From an uncultured Sphingomonas sp. (GTDB lineage: Bacteria > Pseudomonadota > Alphaproteobacteria > Sphingomonadales > Sphingomonadaceae), in assembly GCF_936927845.1 (NCBI RefSeq), contig NZ_CAKZHV010000058.1, positions 186,001 to 250,000 on the forward strand: a stretch of 64,000 nucleotides of DNA, read 5' to 3'. Numbering within the stretch: the stretch's first letter is position 1; each line of letters starts with the position of its first letter. Position numbers and translations under genes: made by a program. Positions 8,823 to 17,110 of the stretch are shown one piece after another. A model generated the notes under the pieces. It was not told the DNA's origin, made no database searches, and worked only from the letters and a program-made list of their open reading frames with translations.

Positions 8823-9302
8823 GTGAGCGGCGGCGTAATCCTTCTCGCGCTCGCGCTGTTGCTGGGCGAGCGCGACGCGATTGGCGTGTGGCAGCGTTGG
8901 GGCGCGATCCGCGACGCGGGGCCTCCGCGGCGCTGCTTCGCACTTGCGCAACCAGTCACTGCCAGCGGCGGTACCGACACGCGCGGCGGCTTCGCGAGCG
9001 TGGCCGCGCGCACCGACGCGGCGCGACGCCCCGCGGTGTTCGTGCGCTTCTCGGTGCTCCGCCAGCCCGGTACGCCGATCACGCTGACGATTGGCGAACG
9101 GCGGTTCGGTCTGCGCGGCGACACGCGCGGTGCGCGCGCGCCCGATGCCGCGGCCGACCGCGCGATCGTCGCGGCGATGCGCGGCGGTCGCAGCATGAGC
9201 GTGTCGGGGGTTGCGACCGGCGGGCGTCCGTTCGCCGACACCTACGCGCTCGACGGTGCCGCTACCGCGATCGACGCGGCAAGCCTCGCCTGCGCGCGCT
9301 GA
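8823..9302 (+). CDS. Conserved hypothetical exported protein
   Basis: 159 residues from a GTG start, 7 bp after the histidine phosphatase. The N-terminus has a short hydrophobic stretch (VILLALALLLG) that could be a signal peptide or anchor. The rest, with RRCFALAQPVTA, ITLTIGERRFGL and a C-terminal ALDGAATAIDAASLACAR, resembles the invasion-associated locus B (IalB)-like pattern of small periplasmic proteins. I make that link by general pattern only. The two Cys residues (in RRCFA and SLACAR) could form a disulfide. Codon use is that of the neighbours. Function is unknown. Confidence 0.7.
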   Translation: MSGGVILLALALLLGERDAIGVWQRWGAIRDAGPPRRCFALAQPVTASGGTDTRGGFASVAARTDAARRPAVFVRFSVLRQPGTPITLTIGERRFGLRGDTRGARAPDAAADRAIVAAMRGGRSMSVSGVATGGRPFADTYALDGAATAIDAASLACAR

Positions 9303-9315
9303 GGCGTCGGCGCCA

Positions 9316-9359
9316 GCGGCGATCGGCGAGTCGTCTGCGGCGAAGCGAGCGATCGCCGC
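9316..9359 (+). terminator. Possible terminator
   Basis: Inverted repeat GCGGCGATCG (9316-9325) and CGATCGCCGC (9350-9359) with a 24-base loop, 14 bp beyond the stop of the preceding gene. There is no clear T tract, so termination is inferred from position. Confidence 0.4.
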
Positions 9360-9465
9360 AGCTTTGTAGCAACCGTCAGCCGCGTCGTGCGTTGGTGCAG
9401 CATGATCGAACGGGGATGGCGTCGCCATCGCCGCCTTCGTTGTTTCTTTTGTTAGTGCGTGACCC

Positions 9466-9732
9466 ATGAACGAGCCAATGCGGGGCGAGCGTCCCGTTCA
9501 CCACGATTTCCGCCTGCAGGAGCGCGACGGCGCGCCGACGAACCCCGGCAACGCCCCGCACGGTGCGCCATTCGTCGCCGCACGCGATGCGCTGCGCCAG
9601 GCTTGGGCACCCCCGCTCGACACCTTCGTGACTGAAGACCTGCCGATGCTGCTGACCCGGTTGAACCTCGTCCAGCCGGTCGTGTCGGACAAGCGCTCGT
9701 CCAACACTGCGCTGGCGCCCGACCGCTTATAA
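9466..9732 (+). CDS. Small hypothetical protein
   Basis: 88 residues, MNEPMRGERPVHHDF to ALAPDRL, unrecognised. Third codon positions are strongly G/C like those of neighbouring genes, which favours a real gene. There is no convincing Shine-Dalgarno before the ATG, and the sequence upstream is unusually T-rich for this genome (TTGTTTCTTTTGTTAG). No signal peptide or membrane segment. It lies alone between a possible terminator and the convergent gpsA. It may be a lineage-specific protein or a false call. Confidence 0.45.
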   Translation: MNEPMRGERPVHHDFRLQERDGAPTNPGNAPHGAPFVAARDALRQAWAPPLDTFVTEDLPMLLTRLNLVQPVVSDKRSSNTALAPDRL

Positions 9733-9755
9733 GCGCGAACCAGCGCGCGACCGGG

Positions 9756-10727
9756 TCACGCCTCCGCGCGGAGCGGACGTGACAGCAGCGCCTCGATCGT
9801 CGCGGTGACCGGCGCGCCCTCTAGCAAGCGGCACACCGCCTCGGTGATCGGCATGTCGACGCCCGCCTGCGCCGCGGCCTCGCGCAGCACCGGGGCGGTG
9901 TGCGCGCCCTCGGCGACCGTCAGTCGGTTCGCCAGCAGCGTTGCCGCCGGGCTACCCTGACCGATACCGCGCCCGAGCGAGAAGTTACGCGAACTGGTCG
10001 ACGAGCACGTCAGCACCAGATCGCCGAGCCCCGACAACCCCGCGAGCGTCTCCGCGCGGGCACCGCGCGCCAGCCCGAAACGCGTCATCTCGGCGAATCC
10101 GCGCGCGATCAACGCGGCACGCGCATTCTGTCCCAGTCCGGCGCCATCGACCACGCCGCACGCGATCGCGAGCACGTTCTTGACCGCGCCACCGATCTCC
10201 GCGCCGATCACGTCGCTCGATGCGTAAGGGCGAAAGGCCGGCTGCGCGATCAATGCGGCGAGTTCGGCGGCGAGCGCAGGGTCCTCCGCTGCCAGCGTCA
10301 CGGCGGTGGGCAAACCCGCGGCAACCTCATGCGCGAAGGTCGGGCCCGACAAGACCGCGATCGGCGCGCCGGGCACCGCCTGCCGCGCGACCTCGTGCAA
10401 GGGCAGCAGCGTGCCGGCCTCGATCCCCTTGGAACACAGGATCAGCGGCGCGGTGTGATCACGCAGATGCGCCAGCACCGCGCGCATGTGCTGCGCCGGG
10501 GTGACGACCAGGATGGCGCGCGCACCAGCGAGTGCGGACCAGTCCTGCGTCGCCTTGATAGAGGGTGACAGCGCGATGTCGGGCAGGAAGGCGGCGTTCC
10601 GGTGCGCCGCGTTGATATCCGCCACCACCTCGGGCTCGCGTGCCCACAATCTCACCGCGTGGCCCGCATTTGCCGCGACCTGCGCCAGCGCGGTGCCCCA
10701 CGCCCCGCCGCCGATGACGCCGATCAC
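9756..10727 (-). CDS. gpsA: Glycerol-3-phosphate dehydrogenase [NAD(P)+]
   Basis: Cytoplasmic enzyme reducing dihydroxyacetone phosphate to sn-glycerol 3-phosphate for phospholipid synthesis. 323 residues from a GTG that overlaps the tsaD stop (GTGA). The N-terminus VIGVIGGGAWGTALAQV is the NAD-binding fold; later features are LCSKGIE, the GPTFAHEVA segment and the KNVLAIACGVVDG active-site region containing the catalytic lysine. The open frame extends about 100 residues upstream inside tsaD, but that part is shadow sequence. The tsaD-gpsA pairing is common in Alphaproteobacteria. Confidence 0.96.
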   Translation of the reverse strand: MIGVIGGGAWGTALAQVAANAGHAVRLWAREPEVVADINAAHRNAAFLPDIALSPSIKATQDWSALAGARAILVVTPAQHMRAVLAHLRDHTAPLILCSKGIEAGTLLPLHEVARQAVPGAPIAVLSGPTFAHEVAAGLPTAVTLAAEDPALAAELAALIAQPAFRPYASSDVIGAEIGGAVKNVLAIACGVVDGAGLGQNARAALIARGFAEMTRFGLARGARAETLAGLSGLGDLVLTCSSTSSRNFSLGRGIGQGSPAATLLANRLTVAEGAHTAPVLREAAAQAGVDMPITEAVCRLLEGAPVTATIEALLSRPLRAEA

Positions 10728-11749
10728 GCCTTCACCCCCGCGCCGCGCACCGCCTCGGCGCGCGGGTCGAGCGGCCAGCGCGGGCGCGCGGGCACATCGA
10801 GCGGGTCGGTCAACCCGGCGGCGAAGCGCTCCGTCCCCGCCCAGGCGATCATCGCGGCATTGTCGGTGCATAGCCACAAAGGCGGCGCGACGAAGCGCAA
10901 GTCGTGCTCGGCCGCGAGCGACTGTAGCGCGGCGCGGATCGCCGAATTGGCGGCAACTCCGCCCGCGACGACCAGCGCGGTGACCGGCCCGGCGCGCCCC
11001 AGCGCGCGGCGGGTGCGATCGACTAGGCAATCGACCACTGCCGCTTGGAACGACGCGGCCAGATCAACCGCTGCGTGATCGTTCGCCGCGCGCGCCACCG
11101 CGGCCTTCAGCCCGGCGAAGGAGAAATGCGGCTCGCTCGATCGCAGCAGCGGGCGCGGCAGCGGCACCGCGCGCGGGTCACCGTCCAGCGCGGCCCGCTC
11201 GACCGCGGGGCCGCCCGGGAACCCCAGTCCCAGGATCTTCGCGGTCTTGTCGAACGCCTCGCCCGCGGCATCGTCGATCGTGGTGGCGAGCCGGCGATAG
11301 CGCGCGACACCCTCGACCAGCAGCAACTGACAATGCCCGCCCGACACGAGCAGCAGCAGGTATGGAAAGTCGAGATCGGGATCGGACAGTCGCGGGCTCA
11401 GCGCATGCCCCTCGAGGTGGTTGACCGCGACCAGCGGCTTGCCCGCCGCATGCGCCAGCGCCTTGCCGGTGACGAGCCCGACCATCACGCCGCCGATCAG
11501 CCCCGGCCCCGCGGTCGCGGCGACCGCGTCGACCTGCGCGAGCGTGACCCCTGCATCGGCGAGTGCTGCGGCGACCAGCGGCTCCAGCGCCTCGACATGC
11601 GCGCGCGCCGCGATCTCGGGCACAACCCCGCCATAGGGCGCGTGCGCCGCCTCCTGCCCCAGCAGACGATGCGCCAGCACCTGGCGGTCGCCGGTGACCA
11701 GCGCGGCAGCGGTTTCGTCGCAGGAGGATTCAAGACCCAGGATCAGCAT
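10724..11749 (-). CDS. tsaD: tRNA threonylcarbamoyladenosine transferase TsaD
   Basis: Transfers the threonylcarbamoyl group from TC-AMP to adenosine 37 of ANN-decoding tRNAs, with TsaB and TsaE. 341 residues from MLILGLESSCDE, the canonical start; a longer frame adds 22 unrelated residues. The metal-binding motif HLEGH is at residues 111-115, and the ASKEOP/ASKHA features GPGLIGGVMVGL, LLVSGGHCQLLLV and VVAGGVAANSAIR are all present. It is the first gene of a tsaD-gpsA operon and divergent from hemC, with about 136 bp between starts. Confidence 0.97.
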   Translation of the reverse strand: MLILGLESSCDETAAALVTGDRQVLAHRLLGQEAAHAPYGGVVPEIAARAHVEALEPLVAAALADAGVTLAQVDAVAATAGPGLIGGVMVGLVTGKALAHAAGKPLVAVNHLEGHALSPRLSDPDLDFPYLLLLVSGGHCQLLLVEGVARYRRLATTIDDAAGEAFDKTAKILGLGFPGGPAVERAALDGDPRAVPLPRPLLRSSEPHFSFAGLKAAVARAANDHAAVDLAASFQAAVVDCLVDRTRRALGRAGPVTALVVAGGVAANSAIRAALQSLAAEHDLRFVAPPLWLCTDNAAMIAWAGTERFAAGLTDPLDVPARPRWPLDPRAEAVRGAGVKA

Positions 11750-11885
11750 TGCCGCGATGTAGGGGATCGCGCGGCAAAGGGGAACGCGGTGCGACCATGC
11801 TACCGTCTCTGCCACCGGCGTGGCGACACTCGCGCGACGGGACGCGCGGGTTGCTCAGGCCGGATCGGTCGGCGATAGGCGGCAC

Positions 11886-12785
11886 ATGGCTGACAGCTTT
11901 CGACTGGGGACACGCGGATCGCCGCTCGCGCTGATACAGGCGGGGATGGTGCGCGACGCGCTGATGTCAGCGCATGGTTGGCCGGATGTCGAGATCGTCG
12001 TGATCCGCACCACCGGCGACCGCGTGCAGGACCGCGCGCTGGCCGAGATCGGCGGCAAGGCGCTATGGACCAAGGAGCTCGACCGCGCGCTCTTGGCGGG
12101 AGAGGTCGACGCCTGCGTCCACTCGATGAAGGATGTGGAAACGATCCGCCCGCGCGCGATCGCGATCGCCGCCATGCTGGAGCGCGCCGACGTGCGCGAC
12201 CGGTTGATCGGCGCGGAGTCGATCGCGGCCCTGCGCCACGGCGCGGTGGTGGGCACCAGCAGCCCCAGGCGCGCGGCACAGCTCGGGCGGCTGCGTCCCG
12301 ACATCCGGACCGTGCTGTTCCGCGGCAACGTCGACACGCGGCTGGGCAAGCTGGCGGTTGGTGAGGTCGACGCGACCCTGCTCGCGGCGGCGGGGCTCGA
12401 CCGGCTGGGCCGGCACGACACCGGCGTGGCGATTCCGTTCGACGAAATGCTGCCCGCCCCCGCGCAGGGCGCGGTCGGGATCGAGACGCTGGCGGACGGG
12501 CGCGCGCGCGCGCTGGTGGCGGCGATCGACCACGCCGACACGCACCGCGCCGTCGCGGTCGAGCGCGCGTTGCTCGCGGTACTGGCAGCCGACTGCCACT
12601 CGCCCGTCGCGGCACTCGCGCGGGTAGAGGAGGGTGGCGTGTCGCTGCGCGCACAATTGCTGACCGAGCGCGGCGACGAGTCGGTCGAGGGTGTGATGCG
12701 CGCCGGCGACGAGGTCGGCGCTGCGCTGGCGCACGATCTGCTCGCGCGCGCGCCCGCGGCGGTCAGGCGATTGTTCGCGGGGTGA
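11886..12785 (+). CDS. hemC: Porphobilinogen deaminase (hydroxymethylbilane synthase)
   Basis: Polymerises four porphobilinogen units into hydroxymethylbilane for heme synthesis. 299 residues. Diagnostic parts are the start FRLGTRGSPLALIQA, the substrate-binding HSMKDVE (79-85), VGTSSPRRAAQL, RGNVDTRLGKL, and the dipyrromethane-cofactor cysteine at about residue 237 in ADCHSPVAAL. The tsaD-hemC divergence with hemD immediately downstream is a common alphaproteobacterial arrangement. hemD overlaps by 4 bp (GTGA). Confidence 0.97.
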   Translation: MADSFRLGTRGSPLALIQAGMVRDALMSAHGWPDVEIVVIRTTGDRVQDRALAEIGGKALWTKELDRALLAGEVDACVHSMKDVETIRPRAIAIAAMLERADVRDRLIGAESIAALRHGAVVGTSSPRRAAQLGRLRPDIRTVLFRGNVDTRLGKLAVGEVDATLLAAAGLDRLGRHDTGVAIPFDEMLPAPAQGAVGIETLADGRARALVAAIDHADTHRAVAVERALLAVLAADCHSPVAALARVEEGGVSLRAQLLTERGDESVEGVMRAGDEVGAALAHDLLARAPAAVRRLFAG

Positions 12786-13489
12786 GCGACGATGGCGGTC
12801 GGGCCGCGCACGCGCTGGTGCTCAGGCCTGAGCCGGGAAACACGCGCACGGTTGCGGCGCTGCGCGACGCCGGGGTCGTGGCCGTGGGTATTCCCTTGTT
12901 CGCGGTACGACCGCTCGCGTGGCAGGTGCCTGACGGACGCTTCGACGCGCTGCTGCTCACCAGCGCCAATGCGGTCCGCATGGCAGGTGCGACACTCGCG
13001 TGCGTTGCGCACCTGCCCGTCGTCGCGGTCGGCGCGGCCACCGCGCAGGCGGCACGCGCGGCGGGTTTGACGGTCGCGGTGACCGGGCACGACGATGCGG
13101 CCGCCGTGGTCGCCGCCGCGCGTGCCTACCCGCGGCTGCTCCACCTCGCCGGGCGAGAGCATGTCGCGCTTCCCGGCGTCGCCTGTGCGGTCGTCTATGC
13201 CAGCGAGCCGCTACCGGTCGCGCCCGCCGCGCTCGCGGCGGCGCTTCCCGCCGTCGTGCTGCTCCACTCGGCGCGCGCGGCGACCCGCTTCGCGGCACTG
13301 GTGGCGGACCTGCCGCGCAAGGAAATCGTGCTCGCCGTGCTCAGTGCCAAGGTCGCGGCGGCGGCCGGCAGCGGATGGCGGCGCGTCGCCGTCGCCGATG
13401 CCCCCAGCGACGCGCGGCTCGTCGCGCTCGCCGCCATGCTCGCGATTGACCCGGCACGCGGGCGCGAGGATAACGCGCGGCATGACTGA
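12782..13489 (+). CDS. hemD: Uroporphyrinogen-III synthase
   Basis: Closes hydroxymethylbilane with inversion of ring D to give uroporphyrinogen III. 235 residues from a GTG overlapping the hemC stop. The sequence is poorly conserved in this family, but the opening ALVLRPEPGNTRTVAALRDAG, the FDALLLTSANAVR segment and the second-lobe VVLLHSARAATRFAALV fit HemD. Position directly after hemC and before a mitofilin-like gene supports the call. The stop overlaps the next start by 8 bp. Confidence 0.9.
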   Translation: MSDDGGRAAHALVLRPEPGNTRTVAALRDAGVVAVGIPLFAVRPLAWQVPDGRFDALLLTSANAVRMAGATLACVAHLPVVAVGAATAQAARAAGLTVAVTGHDDAAAVVAAARAYPRLLHLAGREHVALPGVACAVVYASEPLPVAPAALAAALPAVVLLHSARAATRFAALVADLPRKEIVLAVLSAKVAAAAGSGWRRVAVADAPSDARLVALAAMLAIDPARGREDNARHD

Positions 13490-14402
13490 CGACCATCCGT
13501 TCGGCGACGGCGCGCGGCGATCGCGCATGGGGCCGGCGGTGCTGATCGCGGCGCTGGTGCTCGCGGTCGGGCTCGGCCTGATGATCTACGCGATCCGCAA
13601 CGAACCCGGCTGGCTGCGACGCGGCGAAGCGCAATCGAACGTGTCCGCGCCCGCGCGCGCGACGGCGCAGCAGGCGCCGTCCGCCAGCGTCGATCCGCAG
13701 ACGCTGTCGGCGCGCGAAACCGCGCTCGCCGCGCAGATCGCCAGTCTGGAAGCGCGCGCGGCGACGATCGGTACCAGCGCCAGCGACGCCGAAGGGCGCG
13801 CCGCCCGCGCCGAGGCGATCCTGATCGCCTTTGCCGCGCGCCGCGCGATCGATCGCGGGCTCGAGCTCGGCTATCTCGAGGAGCAGTTGCGCCTGCGCTT
13901 CCCGGCTGCCTCGCGTGAAGCGGCGGCGGTGATCCGCGCCTCGCGCAATCCCGTCACGCTGGAAACACTGCGCGAGGGGCTCGATGCCGCCGCGCCGACG
14001 TTACTCGCGCGCGAGAGTAGCTGGTGGGGCGGGCTCGGCGCCGAATTGCGCAACCTGGTCGTGATCCATGAGGCTGGCACGCCGTCGCCGCTACCGGCCG
14101 ATCGACTCGCACGCGTACGCCGGCTGATCGACGCGGACCGGATCGAAGACGCGCTCGCCGAGGCGCAGCGGCTGCCCGGCGCGGCGAATGCGGGCAGCTG
14201 GACCGCGGCGGCGAAGCGCTACGTCGACGCGCACCGCGCGCTCGACCAGCTGGAGACGATCGCGATCGTCGGTCCGGTTGCGCAAGCCTCACCCGCGCCC
14301 ACGCCCGCTGCCGCTGCCGCGCCCGGCAGCGCGATCGAGGCGCCGGCGCCGACGATCCCGCCGCAACCGGCGCCGACGGCCGATCTGGGAAACTACCTCT
14401 AG
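13482..14402 (+). CDS. Mitofilin-like inner-membrane protein
   Basis: 306 residues with a short cytoplasmic N-terminus, one membrane segment at about residues 17-36 (VLIAALVLAVGLGLMIYAI), then a periplasmic region rich in Ala/Glu coiled-coil (about 70-140), and a Pro/Ala-rich C-terminal tail. This architecture, and position after hemC-hemD, match the alphaproteobacterial mitofilin/HemX-like family (COG4223), thought to shape the inner membrane or its contacts; that role is inferred from mitochondrial MICOS relatives. It overlaps hemD by 8 bp and is probably the last gene of the operon. Confidence 0.8.
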   Translation: MTDDHPFGDGARRSRMGPAVLIAALVLAVGLGLMIYAIRNEPGWLRRGEAQSNVSAPARATAQQAPSASVDPQTLSARETALAAQIASLEARAATIGTSASDAEGRAARAEAILIAFAARRAIDRGLELGYLEEQLRLRFPAASREAAAVIRASRNPVTLETLREGLDAAAPTLLARESSWWGGLGAELRNLVVIHEAGTPSPLPADRLARVRRLIDADRIEDALAEAQRLPGAANAGSWTAAAKRYVDAHRALDQLETIAIVGPVAQASPAPTPAAAAAPGSAIEAPAPTIPPQPAPTADLGNYL

Positions 14403-14409
14403 CGCGCGA

Positions 14410-15252
14410 TCAGGTGATCGGCGTGCCGACGCGCTCGATCAACGCCATCGCGGCCTGCGGGGCACGGATCTTCGCACCGTTGATCATGAACACGAACGTT
14501 TCTCTCGGCTGCACCGGCGCCGGTGCGGCAGCGCACGGCAGCGTTGCGGGCGTGCCGCCGGCGGCGAGCGTGCGCGCCATCTCCGCCCAGCCGTCCAGCG
14601 CCGCGGGCGCGTAGCCGGTCGGTTCGTCCTCGCGCGCATCTTCCAGCCGCACGTAGGCGAAGTCGCCCGACACGTCGCCGATCGCGGGATGGTCGGCCGC
14701 ATCGGCGTAGACGATCGCGACCCCCGCCGACCGGCACAGCGCGACGAACGCGGGGGTGAAGAAACTGTCGTGGCGCACGTGCACCGCATGGCGCAGGCGG
14801 ATGCCCTCGTGCGCGGAGGGCAGCAGCGACAGAAAGGCGGCGATATCGTCCGCGTCGAAGCGGCGGGTGTCGGCGAACTGCCACAGGATCGGACCAAGCT
14901 TGTCGCCCAGCTCGACGATACCCTGGTTGACGAACCGCGCGATCGACTCGCCCGCTTCCGCCAGCACCTTGCGCGTCACGCAGTAACGCGATGCCTTCAG
15001 CGCGAAGACGAAGCCCTCGGGCGTCGCGTCACGCCACGCGGCAAAGGTCGCTGGCTTGAACGAGGAATAGAAGGTCCCGTTGACCTCGATCGCGGAAACG
15101 TGCCGGCTGGCGTAATCCAGCTCGCGCTTGATCGGCCATTTGGGCGGATAGAAGCTGCCGCGCCACGGCTCGAAGGTCCAGCCGCCAATGCCGACTCGAA
15201 TGGGATGCGTCATATCGACGCTGTAGCGGATCGGCTCACCCCAGTCGCTCAC
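14410..15252 (-). CDS. DUF72 family protein (YecE-like)
   Basis: Predicted TIM-barrel protein of unknown enzymatic function. The family signature is clear: IRVGIGGWTFEPWRGSFYPPKW near the start, then YASRHVSAIEVNGTFY, FALKASRYCVTRK, LGPILWQFA and the late FAYVRLEDA segment. 280 residues from GTG; a later ATG at 15213 (MTHPIRVGIGGW) is equally plausible because homology begins there. It is convergent with the mitofilin-like gene, with only 7 bp between stops. Confidence 0.88.
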   Translation of the reverse strand: MSDWGEPIRYSVDMTHPIRVGIGGWTFEPWRGSFYPPKWPIKRELDYASRHVSAIEVNGTFYSSFKPATFAAWRDATPEGFVFALKASRYCVTRKVLAEAGESIARFVNQGIVELGDKLGPILWQFADTRRFDADDIAAFLSLLPSAHEGIRLRHAVHVRHDSFFTPAFVALCRSAGVAIVYADAADHPAIGDVSGDFAYVRLEDAREDEPTGYAPAALDGWAEMARTLAAGGTPATLPCAAAPAPVQPRETFVFMINGAKIRAPQAAMALIERVGTPIT

Positions 15253-15366
15253 CCCAATCGTTCATTCCAGCCGCTCATTCCAGCCGCTACGCACCGTCGC
15301 TCAGCCGACTTGCCCGCGCGTACGATCGCTGGCGGCGGGACATAGTTGCCCCGCCGCCGCTTGTGA

Positions 15367-15645
15367 TCACAACTGGTTCTTGACCTGCTGCTCGACGCGC
15401 GCGTCGTCGTTGTCGTCGGCCTTGTCCGCCGCGTCTTCGCCCATCTCGCGCACGTTGTCGGCGCGGTCCTCGAGCGCGTCGGACACCTGCTCGTTCGCAG
15501 TCGCGTCGGCCTGCGCGTCGAGCGCGTCGGCGCGGTTCTCGGTCATCGCCTCGATGTTGTCGGCTGCCTTGTCGTCGGCATTGCCGCCGCACGCGCCCAG
15601 CATCAGCAGGCCGGCCACGCCCGCGGCCTTCAGAACGGTCTTCAT
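15367..15645 (-). CDS. Small acidic lipoprotein
   Basis: 92 residues. The signal peptide MKTVLKAAGVAGLLMLGAC ends in a lipobox (LGAC, lipidated Cys19), so an outer- or inner-membrane lipoprotein is expected. The mature part is highly charged (Asp, Glu, Ala, Arg, Asn), predicted mostly helical, with a repeated register of acidic and Ala residues and no hydrophobic core. An AGGGG about 9 bases before the ATG sets the start. Similar short Ala/Asp-rich lipoproteins are common in sphingomonads; function is unknown. Confidence 0.8.
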   Translation of the reverse strand: MKTVLKAAGVAGLLMLGACGGNADDKAADNIEAMTENRADALDAQADATANEQVSDALEDRADNVREMGEDAADKADDNDDARVEQQVKNQL

Positions 15646-15731
15646 TGATAGCACCCCTTTGTTCGTTGCGGCTCGTCAATGATCCGGCGTGGGCAAGGGT
15701 TCCAAATCGCGCCTCGCGCGTTGCGCCTCGC

Positions 15732-16631
15732 ATGTCCGATCACCCTTCCGCGGCCGAGAACGGCTGGCTCACCATCGCGTCCGACGAATTGTCTGCCGCG
15801 ATCAACCCGCACGGTGCCGAACTCTCGTCGATCCGTGATGGTGAGGGGCGCGAGTTGATGACCGATGCCGACCCGCGCTGGTGGACCGGGCGCGCGCCGC
15901 TGCTGTTTCCGGTCGTCGGCAAGCCCGCGGGCGAGACGATCCGCGTCGACGGTCAGGTATATCCGATGAAGCAGCACGGCTTCGCGCGCCGCCGCGACTT
16001 CCAGGTCGTGTCGCACGAGGAGTCGCGGGTCGTGTTCGCGCTCGGGGACGATGCCGACACGCGCGCATCCTATCCGTTCGCGTTCCAACTGGGAGCGGCG
16101 TTCACGATCGTGCAGGCGACGCTCGAACTCGCGATCACGATCCACAATCCGGGCGATACGCCCTTGCCCGCCAGCTTCGGCTTCCACCCCGCCTTTGCCT
16201 GGCCGCTACCATATGGCGCCACGCGCGAGGATCATCGCATCACCTTTGCCGCGGACGAGTTCGAGCCGCTGCGCGTCCTCGACTCCGATGGGCAGATCAC
16301 CGCGGAGCGGCGCACCTCGCCGCTCGACGACCGGACGCTGCACCTCGCCGACGATCTGTTCGCGCGCGACGCGCTGATCTGGGACCGGGTCCACAGCCAG
16401 TCGGTCCGCTACGGCGCGGATACCGGACCCGCGCTCGAGATCGCCTTTCCCGACACGCCGATGCTGGGCATCTGGACCAAGCCCGGCGCGCCGTTCGTCT
16501 GCATCGAGCCGTGGCACGGGATCGCCGACCCGGTCGATTACACCGGCGAGTTCCGCGACAAGCCCGGCGTGTTCCTGATCGCCCCCGGCGATGCGAAGCG
16601 CATCAGCATGTCGGTGACGCTCCGGCAATGA
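15732..16631 (+). CDS. Aldose 1-epimerase family protein
   Basis: Galactose mutarotase-like beta-sandwich enzyme, probably interconverting sugar anomers. 299 residues. Family features are INPHGAELSSIRDGEGRE near the N-terminus, RAPLLFPVVGK, the catalytic-His segment YPMKQHGFARRRDF, FGFHPAFAWPL, and a catalytic Glu near VCIEPWHGIADP. This subgroup (LacX/YeaD-like) acts on unknown hexoses or hexose phosphates. No sugar pathway genes flank it. It is convergent with rpoZ and the two share a strong hairpin. Confidence 0.9.
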   Translation: MSDHPSAAENGWLTIASDELSAAINPHGAELSSIRDGEGRELMTDADPRWWTGRAPLLFPVVGKPAGETIRVDGQVYPMKQHGFARRRDFQVVSHEESRVVFALGDDADTRASYPFAFQLGAAFTIVQATLELAITIHNPGDTPLPASFGFHPAFAWPLPYGATREDHRITFAADEFEPLRVLDSDGQITAERRTSPLDDRTLHLADDLFARDALIWDRVHSQSVRYGADTGPALEIAFPDTPMLGIWTKPGAPFVCIEPWHGIADPVDYTGEFRDKPGVFLIAPGDAKRISMSVTLRQ

Positions 16632-16653
16632 TCCCGGACGGCAGAGACGACAA

Positions 16654-16683
16654 CGGCCGACCGCTCGGGCGAGCGGCCGGCCG
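16654..16683. terminator. Bidirectional terminator between epimerase and rpoZ
   Basis: Near-perfect 14-bp stem, CGGCCGACCGCTCG with its complement CGAGCGGCCGGCCG (one A/C mismatch), 2-base loop, in the 75-bp gap between convergent genes. T tracts are absent, so its function rests on position and stem strength. Confidence 0.6.
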
Positions 16684-16706
16684 TCGCAGCAATCGTCGCC
16701 AAACGA

Positions 16707-17051
16707 TCAGCCGTCGTAATCGGCGCCCAGATTCTGGTTGCGCGGCGGGGCGGCGGCGGTGAGCCGCAGCGCCTCCGCCGACGCGGCCAGGCTGCCGACC
16801 TCGTCCGCCTCGTCCTCGTCGTCGATCTGCACCCGCTGCATGCCCTGGATCGCGGCCTCGTTCAGGTCGCGCGGGCGCACGGTCTGCTCGGCGATCTCGC
16901 GCAGCGCCACGACCGGATTCTTGTCACGGTCGCGATCGAGCGTCAGTTCCGCCCCGCCCGAGATCTGGCGCGCGCGCTGCGCGGCCATCAGCACCAGGTC
17001 GAAACGGTTCGGGATCTTATCGACGCAATCCTCGACGGTCACGCGCGCCAT
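16707..17051 (-). CDS. rpoZ: RNA polymerase omega subunit
   Basis: Small subunit that helps assemble RNA polymerase and binds ppGpp in Proteobacteria. 114 residues beginning MARVTVEDCVDKIPNRFDLV, the canonical omega start, followed by AAQRARQISGG and NPVVALREIAEQTV. The C-terminal tail is acidic and longer than the E. coli protein, as is usual in Alphaproteobacteria. Here it stands alone, not next to spoT/relA. Confidence 0.97.
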   Translation of the reverse strand: MARVTVEDCVDKIPNRFDLVLMAAQRARQISGGAELTLDRDRDKNPVVALREIAEQTVRPRDLNEAAIQGMQRVQIDDEDEADEVGSLAASAEALRLTAAAPPRNQNLGADYDG

Positions 17052-17110
17052 GGGCGGCTTCCTTGCAAAAAAACGGAAACGGGAAGATGCCTGTGTATGA
17101 CGAGGGCGTC